From Phragmites australis (lineage: Eukaryota; Streptophyta; Magnoliopsida; Poales; Poaceae), in assembly GCF_958298935.1 (NCBI RefSeq), contig NC_084922.1, positions 18,540,501 to 18,604,500 of the forward strand: a stretch of DNA of 64,000 nt, read 5' to 3'. The notes beneath the pieces were generated by a model. The model worked only from the letters and a program-made list of their open reading frames with translations, was not told where the DNA came from and did not search any database. The position numbers were made by a program, and so were the translations under genes. Shown here piece after piece: positions 29,803 to 42,617 of the stretch; positions within the stretch are counted from its first letter, which is position 1, and each line of letters starts with the position of its first letter.

Positions 29803-32800
29803 CTATCTTCTGCGCTTTGATTCCTTTCTCATCTCCGCCATGTACCTCTCCATGTTATTCTTTTCCCAAAGGCGCCTAGTGACTAGATTATCCTTCACAG
29901 ACTCATCTGAAACACAAGATATGAATTAAGAAAGAGGCCATGCAAACAAATTCAAATGTTCAATTCAGTAAACGGGCAAATTTGCTAGGTATATCTTTGA
30001 AGAGTATGCAAGTTGGTCACACTGGCTAGTGCCCCCAAGTCCCACTGTATGGTTCAACTAGCAGTTTCCTAGTTCAACCAGTTAAGCAGTGGATCACTGG
30101 CAGTAAACGTGTTTTATAGCAATCATTTTACTATTATAACTACATTCTGCACTACACTGAATGAAATACTTCCCCAAGCCTTTTGCCAAGCACAATACTT
30201 GGCATGCCAACACAGATCCAGTAAGTATAAACAAGGAATTGCTATTTGGTGTTGTATCAAATACTTCCTCATCTCAATTTGAATCTAGATCAAATTCGAA
30301 ATTAAGGGGGAAAACAAAATATCAAACATTTGGCACCAGCCAATGATTAGTTCTGGCTACATGGCCCCCCCCTGATTAAAATTTTCTGGCTGATATACAT
30401 TTGCTAGGTAGCTTATTTCATTCTGTTCATAAAAGAAAAACAGTTTTCAGTGCTGATAAAACAGTTCACACTCTGGCGGCAGAGCATCCAAAAATACGTG
30501 CAGGGACAAACTCTATCCACCAATAAAATATTCAATACCTCCCTCACCCCACCCTCTTGTGCTTATACATGCTGCGTTATTCTTTTGCCATTCAGTAAAA
30601 AATCAATACTTAATGAAATGTATGCTAACTTTAAAAAATATTACCATTTGAAAACTTAAATGCGTAATTGATTTTTTGCTACCTAATACTTTGGGCTTTG
30701 ATCTTTTCCTGCCCATTACTTTGAAGGTCAAATGCCATTATCTTGAGGGGATACATTGATGATTTGCCACTATGGACATTTTTTTCCCTCATCTTCTTCC
30801 TCCCTTCCTTGCTCGTTCTTTCTCTAATTCTATTTTTGGCCAAACAGAAGAGAGGCATTGCCCACCGAGAACCTCACCCAGCCCCTCGCCCGCGACTACA
30901 GCACACCGGCGACGCCACCATACCCACTTTCCACCTTGACCCCCTCATCTTCCTCAGTCTTCTCCTCCCTGCTACATGCCGTGCCCCCGATGCCCCTTCC
31001 CTTTGCTCCGCCTCAGCCACGGGCAGCTCCAATGGTGAAGCCACCAGGCACTACTATAGTCTCCACTATAACAGGGGCCTCACCCTTCCTGCCTCCCACC
31101 CCCACCCCCACCTCTCCACCACCCCACGGTCAACTTCGCAAAAACCAGCACACTGCCGGTGCAAGATTGCCATCATTGAGCCCTCACGGGCTAAAGGTGG
31201 CGCCCCACTGTCCCAGACTCTGTTCCACAGGGGCCTGCCACTTTGGGTCGCCCCGCTCAATCATTCGCTTGCTTTCTCGCTTGCTTTGGTACTTCCTTTA
31301 TCATCCTCTGATGTGGAGGATGAGTACTATGAAGAGGGTGACGATGAAGGCATAAACAAAGTGTGCAACGGCTCGGTGGCAAGCTCTACCACAGCCGAGC
31401 AACCGGGAAAGACAGACAGTACCTTAACAGACAGTGCTTGCTGTGTGCTGAAAAGGAAGAGAAGAGGATCGGAGTAAGAAGGGGAAAGAAGGAAATTTTG
31501 GTATTTGTGGGGTCAAAATTGTCCATTGTGGCAAAATTGTCCCTAGTCCATAGAAGGGTAAAGAAGGCAACTTGCATATGCTAGTTGACTGCAAAACTTG
31601 GATGTGTACATATAATAGATTAGGGTTCAGATTTGAAAAATCAAAGTAATCTGGTCTGGAAATGGCATTTATGTTCGGAAAGTAAAGCAACATAGAATGT
31701 TCCAGAATTTAGAACCCAAATAGCACTAAGCCAAACGAATATATATATAAGACACACACACTACTATTAAAGAATCAATTGGTGAGTCCGTTATTCAGCC
31801 TTAATAGGTGGGCCAGCCTTCCTTCCACCTCCCAATAAAACCTCTAACCACTGAAACAAACTACTCTCCAACAAACAAACTTCTAACAAGTTTAAACATC
31901 ATCCTGACAACCTCCTTGTGGTAGAGCCAAGGGTGTGGTATAGGCCAGATGTGGTGGAATAAGCAAGATACACCGAGGGTGTGGCACAAGCTGAACCAAG
32001 CAATAGCATCTGGATGCTATGAAAGTTTATTACCTGGATAAACACACGGGCACGTTTAATTAATTGGTATAACAAAGATTCTGCCATGGTGGGGATTTAC
32101 TGCCACAGGAAGTGGCAAACGGCTGCAGCTACGTGTACACAGGAGGGTGCAGCAACCGCAGGTAGATGGCGCCCCAACAGCCCAGCCCTAGTCAGTTAGG
32201 GGCCTCCCTCAGCAACAGGGTATTATAGATCTTATCATCATCTAGTTAGCATTTGTTATTCGGATTATATTATGGTAGGCATGCCACTGCTAATATGGAC
32301 AAGGCATCATTCTTTGAGCATGAACAACAAGAAAGCCCTACTTCCTCTCCCTCTCCCTCTCCCGTCGCACCACTGGCGTATTTTCTCCTTGGCATGGTGC
32401 CATCCGGCCGCTAAGGTCCATGAGCCCTCCCCCAATCCATCACTCCTGCAACCTTCACCAACAAAACCCCACCAATAACAACCTCTCACATATTGCTAGA
32501 TGAATTGGTGATTACCAATATTTTTCCATGTATTGGCAGGCATCTTGAGTGAAGTCCAAGTCAAGTAGCACGCATCATCCCATGCATATGGTAGTTTCTT
32601 TACCCGGTATCTCCAAAACCAACAAATCTCCCAAATAAGCACCTGCCACATGAAAAGTTATACATGCAGTACAGTCAGTACGCTTCATGTCAAATTTTAT
32701 AATCATGAGTAGGTAACTGCAACTAGTTGAAACGGACAGTGGGTTCTTTGCAATTAAATCTGCTCAAAACGTACAAATTTATAAGGATGCACTGACCTTG

Positions 32801-35800
32801 CCAATGGAGTAAGGCAAAAGTACAAATTGGACACCATAGAGCCTCCACATAGATGGTTTCTCGACCCCATGGATCTGCAATTCGAGTTCATTACTGAGCT
32901 CTTGTTCGACCTTCCTACATGAGAAATGAAGCTTTTATATACCAGCTCAAAACAAACCTTTCTATGTGAGAAAGAAAGCCATTATACCAGACATGGTAAA
33001 CAAATGCAAAGTGATACATGACAGAAAACTAGGTCACTAGAGAATACTTTTGATATTATGAAAGACTGCACCACAAAAAATATCAATAGAATATGTGCAT
33101 CAAGAATTGCAACATGATATCAGCATGTATCTTTCTGAAACATGCAGTTTTTGAAAGAGCAACGTTTTTTCTAGGAAAGCATATGAATATATCAAGCCTG
33201 TTGAAAAATTCCCAACATCATGTTGACAATAAATAAAACACGTCTTTAATTTTTTTTCGAGCACCAAAAGTAAAATACAAATAGAGCCTGAATCAAAGCA
33301 GCTCTGAATTTCTCATATAAAATAAACTGGCCAAAAAAAGAAACAGTTATCAGATATGGTTCTTACTTGTCCACCTGCCTGTGACCCTTCTTTTTGCTTG
33401 CGATCCCCCCTGTTCGCTCAAACTCCAATGCTTTTAACCTATTTTTGTAAGCAGGAGTTTGTTTGACGCTTTCTATCGCCTGCAACAAGGGCATTACACT
33501 TTTAATGTTTGCACGGCTAAAGATCTATTGTAAATTTTGTAATGTAATGTAATGCTAAAGCACTTGGTTGCCTTTCTATTGTTCAATGGGGCAAAGGATA
33601 CAGTATCATATGCTTTATGATGATATTCATGATAATATTACATATAGAAATAAAAACTGTATAAGACACAGTTCTCTAAATTACAAATCTTCGCAAACAA
33701 AAATATTATTTATTCGAAATGAATATTGATTAGAGAAAAAAGATTATGGTAGAAGCTTAATGAACTAAAGCAAAGTAGTAGCATAATATATCTAATTACA
33801 CAAAGTTAGATCGAGCTAGTATCCTAAGTATTTGCGAGACCAATACAATAAATACCTATAGAAGAGTTTTAAAAACTGCGAACTCTGAGATGGTAAAAGG
33901 TTCCACGAAAATAAAGTGGAATACCTATGGAAAAGAATTTGGGTTTTATGACAAGTTCAAACTTGTATAACAGTAATGGATACAATTCTTAAAAAAACTG
34001 CAGTTATTCTTTTGAAAGCAATATAATGGATAGTATGTTAAATTGCTTAGCGACTTTGATATTAATAGGTATCAGCAGTATTGAAATTTTCTGAATGAGT
34101 TGAATATTTGGTTCATAAACAACCAATTTGAATCACAGCTAAAAATTCGACAACCTATAAATTTTCCTGTTTTATTCCATGCCCATACCTGGTTATACCT
34201 TGTCAGCTGGTTTATGTATTGAAATGCTGAAACAACTAGAAGAAGACCAATTAATACGGCCCGAGGATCCTATCACAAACAGGCAGCTCAGTTAGTTGCA
34301 GTACTATCGATATTATGCGGAACATTGCTGCTCAAACTTTTATGGATAGAAAAATCGAACCGTTTTATGTCCATAGTATGCTCTATAGTACTGAGCTGTG
34401 TTGTAGAAAACCTGAAATGAAGAATAAATAAGCAAATAAATAAATACGAAACTGGCTATTAGCAGTGCACAGGTGTTAAGGACAAATATAACAGAGATAA
34501 TCTCAATTAGATTTTGGATATCAAAACTTTATAATTATAAAATCTAAATCTTGTGAAAAATAGAAAATTGAAACTGCAACAAACTAGTTGAGATTCCAAA
34601 ATTTACTAACAATATTCAAGATTTCAATTCAAATGCTTTAGCTTTCAGTTCATGGGTATCCATTTTTTAATTAAAAAATATAGCTCTTTTCAATGTCAAT
34701 TGACTATTTTCAGAAAAAAAAATGATATATATTTTCAAATTCAAACTTGAGCACAGGACAATCCTTTGTGTTAGAAAACTAATTTAGTTCACCAAAAATC
34801 TAAACATAGCACGGAAATATGTTGCATATGTGTTAATAAGTCAAAAGAGTGCATATGTGGCATAGCAGCTGCTATTTTCGCTATCTGCACCATGCTAATG
34901 TTCAGCGTTCTTTCTTTAAATGCATGTTTTTCTGAGTTCTGAAAAAGCAAAAGGTCAAACTAAGGAGTGTGTCTCACAAATAGAAAGAGGCGACATGGAC
35001 CTGTGGTAGATATAGCTCGATGGTTCATATCTAGTGGTGATGAAACAAAAGCATACAATGGTACGTAGTATATAAAAAGAATATAAATAGAAATTGACTA
35101 ACACATAATTTATTTAAAAAAACAAAAATGATGTGATCATGGAATATGAAAGTTTCCAATGGAATGATGAAGACAGACAATTTATCCGTATCTTTCCAGA
35201 ACAAGAAATGAGGGAATGCAGGTTTACCTCCTCTGGATGTGCAATAGCATAGTCATATTGCTCCCTTGTAGATTCATCTTTTAGGATCTGAGGGATGAAA
35301 TTTAAATCAACTCAGGAGCCAAACAACAATTGGAAGGGACAAATTTAGAAAAAACAACAATTGGAAGAGACAAATTCAGGAACCAAACAAAAGTGGAGCA
35401 TAGCAAGATGCGAAGAGTAGTAAACAGCCGTGCGCTTCACAAAAGGAAGTACTTAATTTCATCTTGCAAGGTCAACAGTTCAATGCTAATCACAACTCCA
35501 TATTAGATTAGAAAAGGAGCATAAATTTGTACAAATTATCTGGCCAACCAGAACGAATGTTGGTTATGTGAATTTCATTGTCTGAACAACTTGACAAATA
35601 TGACAAGCTGTATGCAAATGTTTTGTCAGCTATATACCCAGAGAAATGGCAAGTCCTTGTGCAACCAAGCAATACGATCAGGGTAATCTCAAGTTCTCAA
35701 CTCTGGTGTCTTGCCATGGGCCACAGATAATAATAACTACCAATTTCATATCAGCAATAGTAAATCAGGAAACTAATTTCTTCGACCAAATCTCAAAGTA

Positions 35801-36840
35801 CAAAACTGACACTTTGAGGGCTCAAACAAATAAGAAGAGTAAATTTCACAATACAAATAAGTTGGACAAACGAAACTATAGATTTGATGGCATACATTAA
35901 GGAACTACACATTTAGTGTCTTTTATCGTGTAACTACAGATTTAAGGACATATATCAAGGAATTGCACATCTAGTGTCTCATTTTATACATTCTTACGGG
36001 GCTCCGTTTCCCATGCCCATGTACAGTGACAAATTCAAGAAACAGGAGGTGGAGAGATGATGTGACCTCAACAAATGAAAAATGATGTTGGTGGGCCACC
36101 TCTATCACTACACATGGACCACGGCTGTCAGAAATGAACCTGGGAAACTGAACTCCTAAATATGTACTGCGGTTAAATAAGATACTGAATGTGTGATTCT
36201 TTGGAGTGCATTCCAGATACTGTGGTTACTCTACGATTTGGGCAAGATTCATGGATGAAATTCAAAAACATATCGGTGCACGTGACAAATCCTGCACAAA
36301 TTGGCACCAACACATGGAATTAGACAACAGATCTTGAACGCCATGTATCGTTGAGCCATCGCCAGGAAGAGATGCCAGTTCAAGCAAGAAAGAGAAGTGC
36401 AGGAGTGTCGATGCCAGACCTCGTAAGCATTGGCGATCTTGACGAAGAGCTTCCGCGACTCCGGATCAGGGCTCTTGTCCGGATGGCTACACAGCACAGG
36501 ACATTCCAAGAAACGGTCGTCGTTGCATTAGGTCGAATTGGAGGAAGAAGCTACGGGCAAGAATCAAGAAAGGCGGGAGGGAACTCACTGTTTGAGGGAG
36601 AGCTTGTAGTAGGCTTTCCTTATCTCCGACGCGTTCGCGTCTTGCTTAACCCTGCGGCGCGCACCGAACTTGTGAGGGGGCGAAAGAACCAAGAAACCAA
36701 GAAGAAGAATGGAGGGGAGGAAGAAGGAAGTGGTACCCGAGGAGGTCGTAGCAGTCGTCCTCGTCGCAGTAGATAGCGTTAGAGGCTGGGAGGAGGAGGA
36801 GGAGGAGGGAAAGAGAAACGAGGGGAGAAGCGGCAGCCAT
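29803..36840 (-). CDS. DNAJC25-like: ER membrane J-domain protein, DNAJC25 / plant dnaJ 50 type
   Basis: Ten exons on the minus strand, all with GT-AG introns and one continuous frame of 295 codons: 36840-36737, 36651-36589, 36486-36420, 35287-35228, 34411-34361, 34269-34189, 33479-33367, 32914-32797, 32642-32516, 29906-29803 (TAG at 29,803-29,805). Residues 1-22 form a signal peptide (MAAASPLVSLSLLLLLLPAS). The J domain (about 26-98) has 'DCYDLLGV', the HPD motif in 'HHPDKSPDPESRKLFVKIA' and 'REQYDYAIAHPEE'. Hydrophobic spans follow at about 119-134 and 209-230, and the tail is 'MRKESKRRR'. Length and order match plant chaperone protein dnaJ 50, an ER co-chaperone that stimulates Hsp70 (BiP) ATPase. 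Intron 9 (2.6 kb) holds a separate insertion. No coding damage is visible. Confidence 0.93.
30680..31600 (+). mobile_element. GC-rich insertion with inverted arms in intron 9; Pack-MULE candidate
   Basis: The sequence inside the 2.6-kb intron turns GC-rich between two inverted motifs: TTTGCCACTATGGACATTT near 30,765 and its inverse, TGTCCATTGTGGCAAA, near 31,520. Between them a plus-strand frame of 244 codons (30,743-31,477) is open. It is Pro/Ser-rich and has an acidic segment 'DVEDEYYEEGDDEG', but matches no family recognised here. The arrangement would fit a Pack-MULE or similar element carrying captured gene sequence. Ends and target duplication are not fixed. Confidence 0.4.
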
Positions 36841-37200
36841 GGAGGCGGATCCAAAGGATGGCTCCTCCCTGCTCTTGGCTGTTGTTCCACTCGGCTGGTT
36901 TGCGTTTGCTTGAAGACCTCTTTCTCCCGTGCATAGTTTTTCTAGACAAAAATCTTTGGATTAATCAGATCCGTACTATTACAAATTTAAAAAATAAAAT
37001 AATATTATTATAAATAGGATATTTGTAACCATATCATTACAAATCTCGTTCTATTGCACCAATGTCATTTTATACACCCAAGTCGCATTCCAACCGCCGC
37101 GTATTTTCGCATGGTCCAAAATGCCCCCTGCCTCGAGCTGTTTTGTTAGCTTCGCGTCCGACTCGACCAAGTGGTGCCTGTTATAGCTCTTTGCTCGTAG
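36841..37200 (-). promoter_or_regulatory. Promoter region of the J-protein gene
   Basis: Upstream of the ATG at 36,840 on the minus strand. A TATA-like CCTATTTATAATA lies near 37,006-37,018, about 170 bp from the ATG. AT-rich sequence covers 36,950-37,070. No other defined element is visible. Confidence 0.35.
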
Positions 37201-38801
37201 TTAACGAACTCTAACCCTAGCTCAGGTTGGCGCGGAGGCGACCATGAGGGAGGCAACCGCTCAGCACCTACACAACTGGTGATGGGAGCCTGAGGCCCGC
37301 ACGGAGCTGCTCGCGGTGGTTGGACTAGAAGGACGACCCTGGAACGAGGTACATCCTTCCCCTACCTTATGAATCTGATGCAGATCCACCCATATATCGG
37401 TAGAAAAGGATGGAATGGTCTAAAAGTTGTCTCTAAATGGGATTGAATTCGTTTAATTTTTTGATTTGTTGGTAGGCCATTCTTCACGGTAGTCCTCAAG
37501 GTTGAAGCATTTGTATCGATCGATTCACATAGTAGGAGCATGTATAACAAGGGGCGATCTTTGAAATGGATCATGGAGACAAAATCTTTTTCAGTAAATT
37601 TACTCATGAAAAGCTTACAAACTGAGTTGAAATAGGGCAAAGACCAGACTACAGTAGTGTGATTCTTTAACAAGACATTGGGTGAAGATATGAGTCTAGT
37701 AGATCAAACTCAAATGGTAAAATTGCTTGAAATGTACAATGATGAGATGTGTGTGGAGCACTTGTTTAGTACAGTCAAGTTTGTTAAATATGAGTTTAAT
37801 ACATAGCCAGCAAGTCCTACCACTTGAAGAACTCTTTAGTGAGGCATGCCCTTCAACACCTAGTCAGCATGCTTATTCTTTTCCATTTGTGGATCAATCT
37901 TCTCAGTATGGTAGTTCATAGCCTTGGACGGGCCAGGGAGCATCTGCATCCAAAGAAGCAGATCTTGAAGAACCTACAGCCATAGAAGCAGATGTTCCAA
38001 AGCCATGTACGTGTCAATGATGAGCACTTATATATTTTTGAACCAACTGTAGAATCATTTGAACCAGTTCATCCTGACGAACATGCCCAGCCTGATGAAC
38101 CAACTAGTAGTGCACAACTACCTAAGGTAGAGATAAATGATGTAGTCCTAGGGGAAATAAATGTCTTACATGATCCAGAGAACCCAATCGTTGAAAAGGA
38201 CTATTTGTTTCCTGACATCTTAACATTCAGAAAAGCAATCCGGCACTATACCATTAGAAGAGGTTTTGAATTTGCTAATTTGAAGCAGATCCCACAAGAT
38301 TCATTTCTAGATGTGCACATAATGGTTGTCCATGGCGCATTCATGCTTCTAGATTTTAGGATGAGCGCACAACAAAAGTAATTTCATACTATTGAAGAAC
38401 CTTTGAATGCTCATTTATAGATGTGGTGTAATCTTCATTTGTTTTCATGTGCGGGTAAAGGTTCTTCAATTTGAACATGATTGTTCTACTGCCAATTTGA
38501 AGCAGGGGAAGATGGCTACTCAAGGGTGGGTAGCAAATAGGCTTGGAGACTAATAAAGAAGAACCCAAATAAGGGTCCAAATGCAGCAAAGGAGAAATTA
38601 GAAGAACAACATGAGATCAAGTTGAAATATTCTAAGGCATGGGCATGGATGAGGCTACCACTTGATCAGATTCATGGGAAGTATGAAGAGAGCTTTCAAC
38701 TATTGTTCAACTAAAAATCTGAGATTGAGAAGAGGTCCACTGGCACAATAGTGGAGATTGAATGGCAGAAGTTGGGTAAAAAGATGAAAGGACAACGATG
38801 T
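37201..38801 (+). pseudogene. MULE (Mutator-like) transposase relic, N-terminal part
   Basis: The plus strand carries the N-terminal half of a MuDR-type transposase. An acidic segment (37,992-38,200, 'EINVLHDPENPIVEKDYL') leads into the DNA-binding domain (DBD_Tnp_Mut type): 'FPDILTFRKAIRHYTIRRGFEFANLK'-like text (38,210-38,285), a damaged zinc-finger segment, then 'WRLIKKNPNKGPNAAKEKLEEQ', 'KYSKAWAWMRLPLDQIHGKY' and 'KRSTGTIVEIEWQKLGKK' up to about 38,795. The catalytic MULE domain is missing because an LTR starts at 38,802. Several stops interrupt the frame. An upstream exon near 37,240-37,350, ending at a GT, may belong to it. Confidence 0.75.
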
Positions 38802-40878
38802 TGCTTAGAGGGGTGAGTATGTATTTTTGAAAACTTCTTTCCCTATTCAAAAGTTGATCTAAACTTGTGTGAAAATAAACTAATGGATTTTTCACAAGTA
38901 AAAAACCTAAATATATTAGGCTCAACTAGTACACAATTATCTTAAACAAATATGAAGGTTAAAATCTTAGTGTGATAAAGATTATTCTAATATGTGCAAG
39001 AAACTCTAATAGGAAGTTCTAATATTGTTCATCAGAAGTTCGGATACTATTCATTGGATGTTCCGATGTAGGTAAAATAGCTAGACAGAATATCACGAAT
39101 TTAACTTAATGTACATACATATAAGCATACAAGTAGGAATATCAAAGTAATGCACAAGACTAAAGAGATACAGAGACAAATGATTTGTTACTGAAGTTCG
39201 GATATCCACCGATATCCTACATATCCGTTGAGGAAGCTCGGACATACTTGAGTCGGGCCTCTTTCAACCCTTCTCCTCACAAGGTTGCACAAAACACTCA
39301 TCGTCTCCAATATGGTCAACTCTTCCTCCACTCCGGACATGGTGAGCTTCGCTATCACTTTCAAGCCTCCTAACAATCTTCATTTGATGAGATCACTGGC
39401 AATCCACCACCAAGCCATCTAATAGATGGTGGTCTCCAAGAGTAACAAACTCCCTGATTTATGCACGATCAATGCCGAGTGCTCAAATATATGTAACTAG
39501 TGCACTAACCGTGGGCTACCAAAGTACCACACCTCACACACATCTCTTTCTACTCACTAAGCCATAAAGGCCTTAGATATCACAAAGCAACCCTAGAGAG
39601 AGGAAGAGAGAACTCAAATGTGGAACATCAAGTTCCAACATCTCTCAAGGCTTTGTAGACACCTGAAAAATACCTTCGAACCCCTCCGAAGACTTGCCCC
39701 ACGCAAGGAGGTAAAGGGGTATTTATACCCCACTAAAAAAACTAGTTGTTGAACACATTTTCAGCCCACATAGAAGGTTCTGAACTCCATATCAGAACAT
39801 CTGATTAGTTCAAAATAACAGATTTGAACTTCAAAATCAATCCAGGCCTGGGAAAAAAATACATCGTAACATCCGATGTATGGACCGAAACATCCGATCT
39901 AAAACTAACTTGAACCTGAGATCACTAAGTTTTTGAAAATCGGAATCGGAACATCCAGAATCAGGATTATAACATCTAATTAGCACAATTGACACTAAGA
40001 AAAAACAGCGATAACTTTTGAACCCGATGTCCAATTTCGACAATCTCGGACTCTACGAAAAGCTTACTTAGAAGGTTACATATCCCAGCTGATTTCATAA
40101 TCTCAACCACATTGGATCAAAACTAGGAACACTCTAAAGCCGATTCAGACACTTCCAAATATTGTACAAAGCTTAATCCACCAATATTAAACTAGATACC
40201 ACATGCAACATACCAAACACTACTAAGGTTTGGCCACAACCACTTTTTGCCACTAAGACAGACAACAATAAAGGGTTAAATCTAACATACCTTTTAGATA
40301 TCTCGAACTCCTAAAACGAACTCAATACAAACTCATCTCGCTTTAAGCACATGGTTTGAGCACTTGGCACAATAATCGAGCAACACTTTCGATAGCCCCT
40401 CTTGATAGTACGACTATTGATCCTATAACTCAGTCTCCCACCAAACTTCTTGAGATTGGTAAAACTAAAAAAATATATTCTAGTTATATATTTGCCTTGA
40501 GCAATCCCATCGGACTTGACGAACACATCATCCAAGCCCCAACGCGTCTCATAACTCTTCAATGCTCATCAACTCCTCTTCTCTTGATGATGATCATCAT
40601 CATCGCTTCCATCTTGATCTTCATTTGATCTCTAGAAGCTTCATGAAACCCTCTTGATAGCTTCCCATGCACCAAGCATATGAGACTTCACTCTTCACGT
40701 CATGTTCGTTTAGTTCACCACCAAGGCATGAACCGCAAGCATCAATCATATAAGTTATCCACTGAGCTTTTCTTGATCTTGCTCTTTCAACTTGGCATAT
40801 TGAATATCTCAATTCAACTCATGCCTTCTTATTAAACCTAACCCTAACTCACTCTCAAGCACAAAGTATATGGGTTAG
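38802..40878 (-). repeat. LTR-type sequence inserted in the MULE relic
   Basis: The plus strand starts TGCTTAGAGGGGTGAGTATG, the inverse of a grass LTR 3' end. A minus-strand TATA box (GGTATAAATACCCC) lies near 39,720. Upstream of it on that strand (39,780-39,980) are ATCGGATGTTCCGAT-like palindromes. No primer site or coding region was found, so this is a solo or truncated LTR. Its right side abuts the LTR of gag-only copy 2 at about 40,879. Confidence 0.55.
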
Positions 40879-41063
40879 TATAGGGAAAATTGCCCTATTA
40901 GGTCATGTTTATTATTTTATTGATTAATGATAACATAGTCAATGGAACTAACATGTTTATCAAAAATATATGTTTGTAGATCTCATGGATGCAATACATA
41001 AAGAAGCCACCGAAGCAGAGACAAAGTTTGGTTGAATTGGTGAAGTCGTAGCAGTTTTATTCT

Positions 41064-41715
41064 CACCAGATGGTCCGGTGTTAAATGTGTTGCACACACC
41101 GGACAATGAACAGTGCATACAAACGGAGGCAATTTTGCCTCACTGGATGGTCCAGTGTCAAATGTGCAGAAGCATTGGAGAAATTCCAGCAAAGGTAGTT
41201 TCAAGAGTTGAAGTTGAAGATCAACTGACCGGATGATCCGGTATTCAACAAGCAATACACATCGGAGCATTTGGTTCTGGGCAGAAGATTTTGAAGGCAT
41301 CAGATAGTCCAGTTGAAGCAAGAGTACCGTGAACAAATACACTAAACAATGAACAGTACAAAGAGGCAGGCGAAGCTCAAGGCATTTGATGGTCCGGTAA
41401 TGAAGTCATGTGTACACCGGAGTGTATTTTCCACAGAGGGTTGCATTTGGTTCGGATGGCTGAGGATTGCTCACGGGATAGTCCAATGATAAATTGATAA
41501 GCACCAGAGAAGGCACTAGAGCAATTTATACAGAGAAGATGTTGGCTCAGATAGCTAAGGTATACTCACCGGAATGTTCAGTGATGATGTTGCAGTACAC
41601 ACCAGAGTGTTCGGTGTTCACAGTGACATAAGTGGGGTTCCAATGGCTAGTTTGTGTGAGTGTACTCACTGGATAATCCGGTGTTAGTACTATTGTTCTC
41701 ACCGGGTCATCCAGT
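41064..41715 (+). repeat. Dispersed palindrome array in LTR U3
   Basis: About nine units of the form CACCGGA-N2to4-TCCGGTG at 41,064; 41,141; 41,228; 41,299; 41,383; 41,471; 41,566; 41,667 and 41,699, spaced 30-100 bp. The unit at 41,141-41,157 (CACTGGATGGTCCAGTG) and the one at 41,228-41,242 (ACCGGATGATCCGGT) are perfect. The array stops about 50 bp before the TATA box. Confidence 0.75.
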
Positions 41716-41767
41716 TTTAACAACTTTCTGAGCCGTTGGGATGACGGCTAGTGTTCGGGGTTTAGGC

Positions 41768-41775
41768 TATAAATA
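41768..41775 (+). promoter_or_regulatory. TATA box of gag-only LTR
   Basis: TATAAATA in GGCTATAAATACCTC. The same context lies on the minus strand in copy 1 at 24,166-24,174. Confidence 0.65.
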
Positions 41776-42553
41776 CCTCTCCACTCAGTCATTTGAGAGT
41801 GCTAAAGTCTAGAGAAGTTCATATACATCTGAGAAGACATCTAAGTCACTAAAGTACTTAAAGTGATCATCCAAGGCAATTAAGCACAAAATTAGAGAGT
41901 GATTAGTGCTTATAGGCCTAGAGAGTGTGTTGCTAGGTGATTGCTGCCTAGAGAGTGGATCAATGAGTGATCCAAACTTGTACCTCTTCGTACGGCGGCA
42001 CCTTGGAGTCTTGGTGACTCGCCGGCAACTTGAGCTGGAGTTGCTCAAGCTTGTTGACCCTCCGACTTGGTGTGGAGAAGCGTGTATGGGAACGTAGAGA
42101 CCCTTGCCTTGATGGCTCAAGCTCTAAAGTGATCATGGCGGCAAGGAATCGGAAGAAAGGCTAGTGGTGAGACCTTGCCTTGGTGGCTTGTTAGCTCATC
42201 CGAGTGGGGACCTTGTCTTTGTGACATGGTGGCTCAAGAGCCATGACCGGGAGCATATCCTTTGTGGAGCTTCAACGCAGACTAGGGGTGGCATTCATGC
42301 CATCGATATACAGGAAAAAATTCTTGTGTCGAGTTTGCTCTCTACTTTATTTACGTTTCGCATTTACTTACTTGCAATTACCTTCTTAGATAGGTTGTAA
42401 GCGTTTTGATCGGTAGAGTAGACACACTAGATAAACCTAGAACACATTTATATAGAAATTGATATAGGTTTATCCTGTGTTGTTTTTGGAGCCGAAATAG
42501 TTCTAAGTGTCCTAATTCACCCCCCTCTTAGGACGTCATCGATCCCTCACAAT

Positions 42554-42566
42554 TGGTATCAGAGCC
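42554..42566 (+). other. Primer-binding site, initiator tRNA-Met type
   Basis: TGGTATCAGAGCC follows the LTR end by 2 bp. TGGTATCAGAGC is the standard plant copia primer site complementary to the initiator tRNA-Met 3' end. Confidence 0.85.
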
Positions 42567-42617
42567 TCGTACTCATGATAGGCTTAACATCCTAGAGTTG
42601 TGACGTTCGAGTTTGGG

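Larger units (their letters stand above)
40879..42551 (+). repeat. 5' LTR of gag-only copy 2
   Basis: About 1.67 kb, beginning TATAGGGAAAAT (TG to TA change at the terminus, as in copy 1) and ending CCCTCACA. TATA box at 41,768. Its U5 part ends with the grass-type CTAATTCACCCCCCTCTTAGG block. Nine or so imperfect palindromes fill U3. Confidence 0.75.

Noticed and set aside
30743..31477. 244-codon frame as a host gene
   Set aside because: It is inside an intron, between inverted motifs, low in complexity and without a recognised domain; better treated as insertion cargo.
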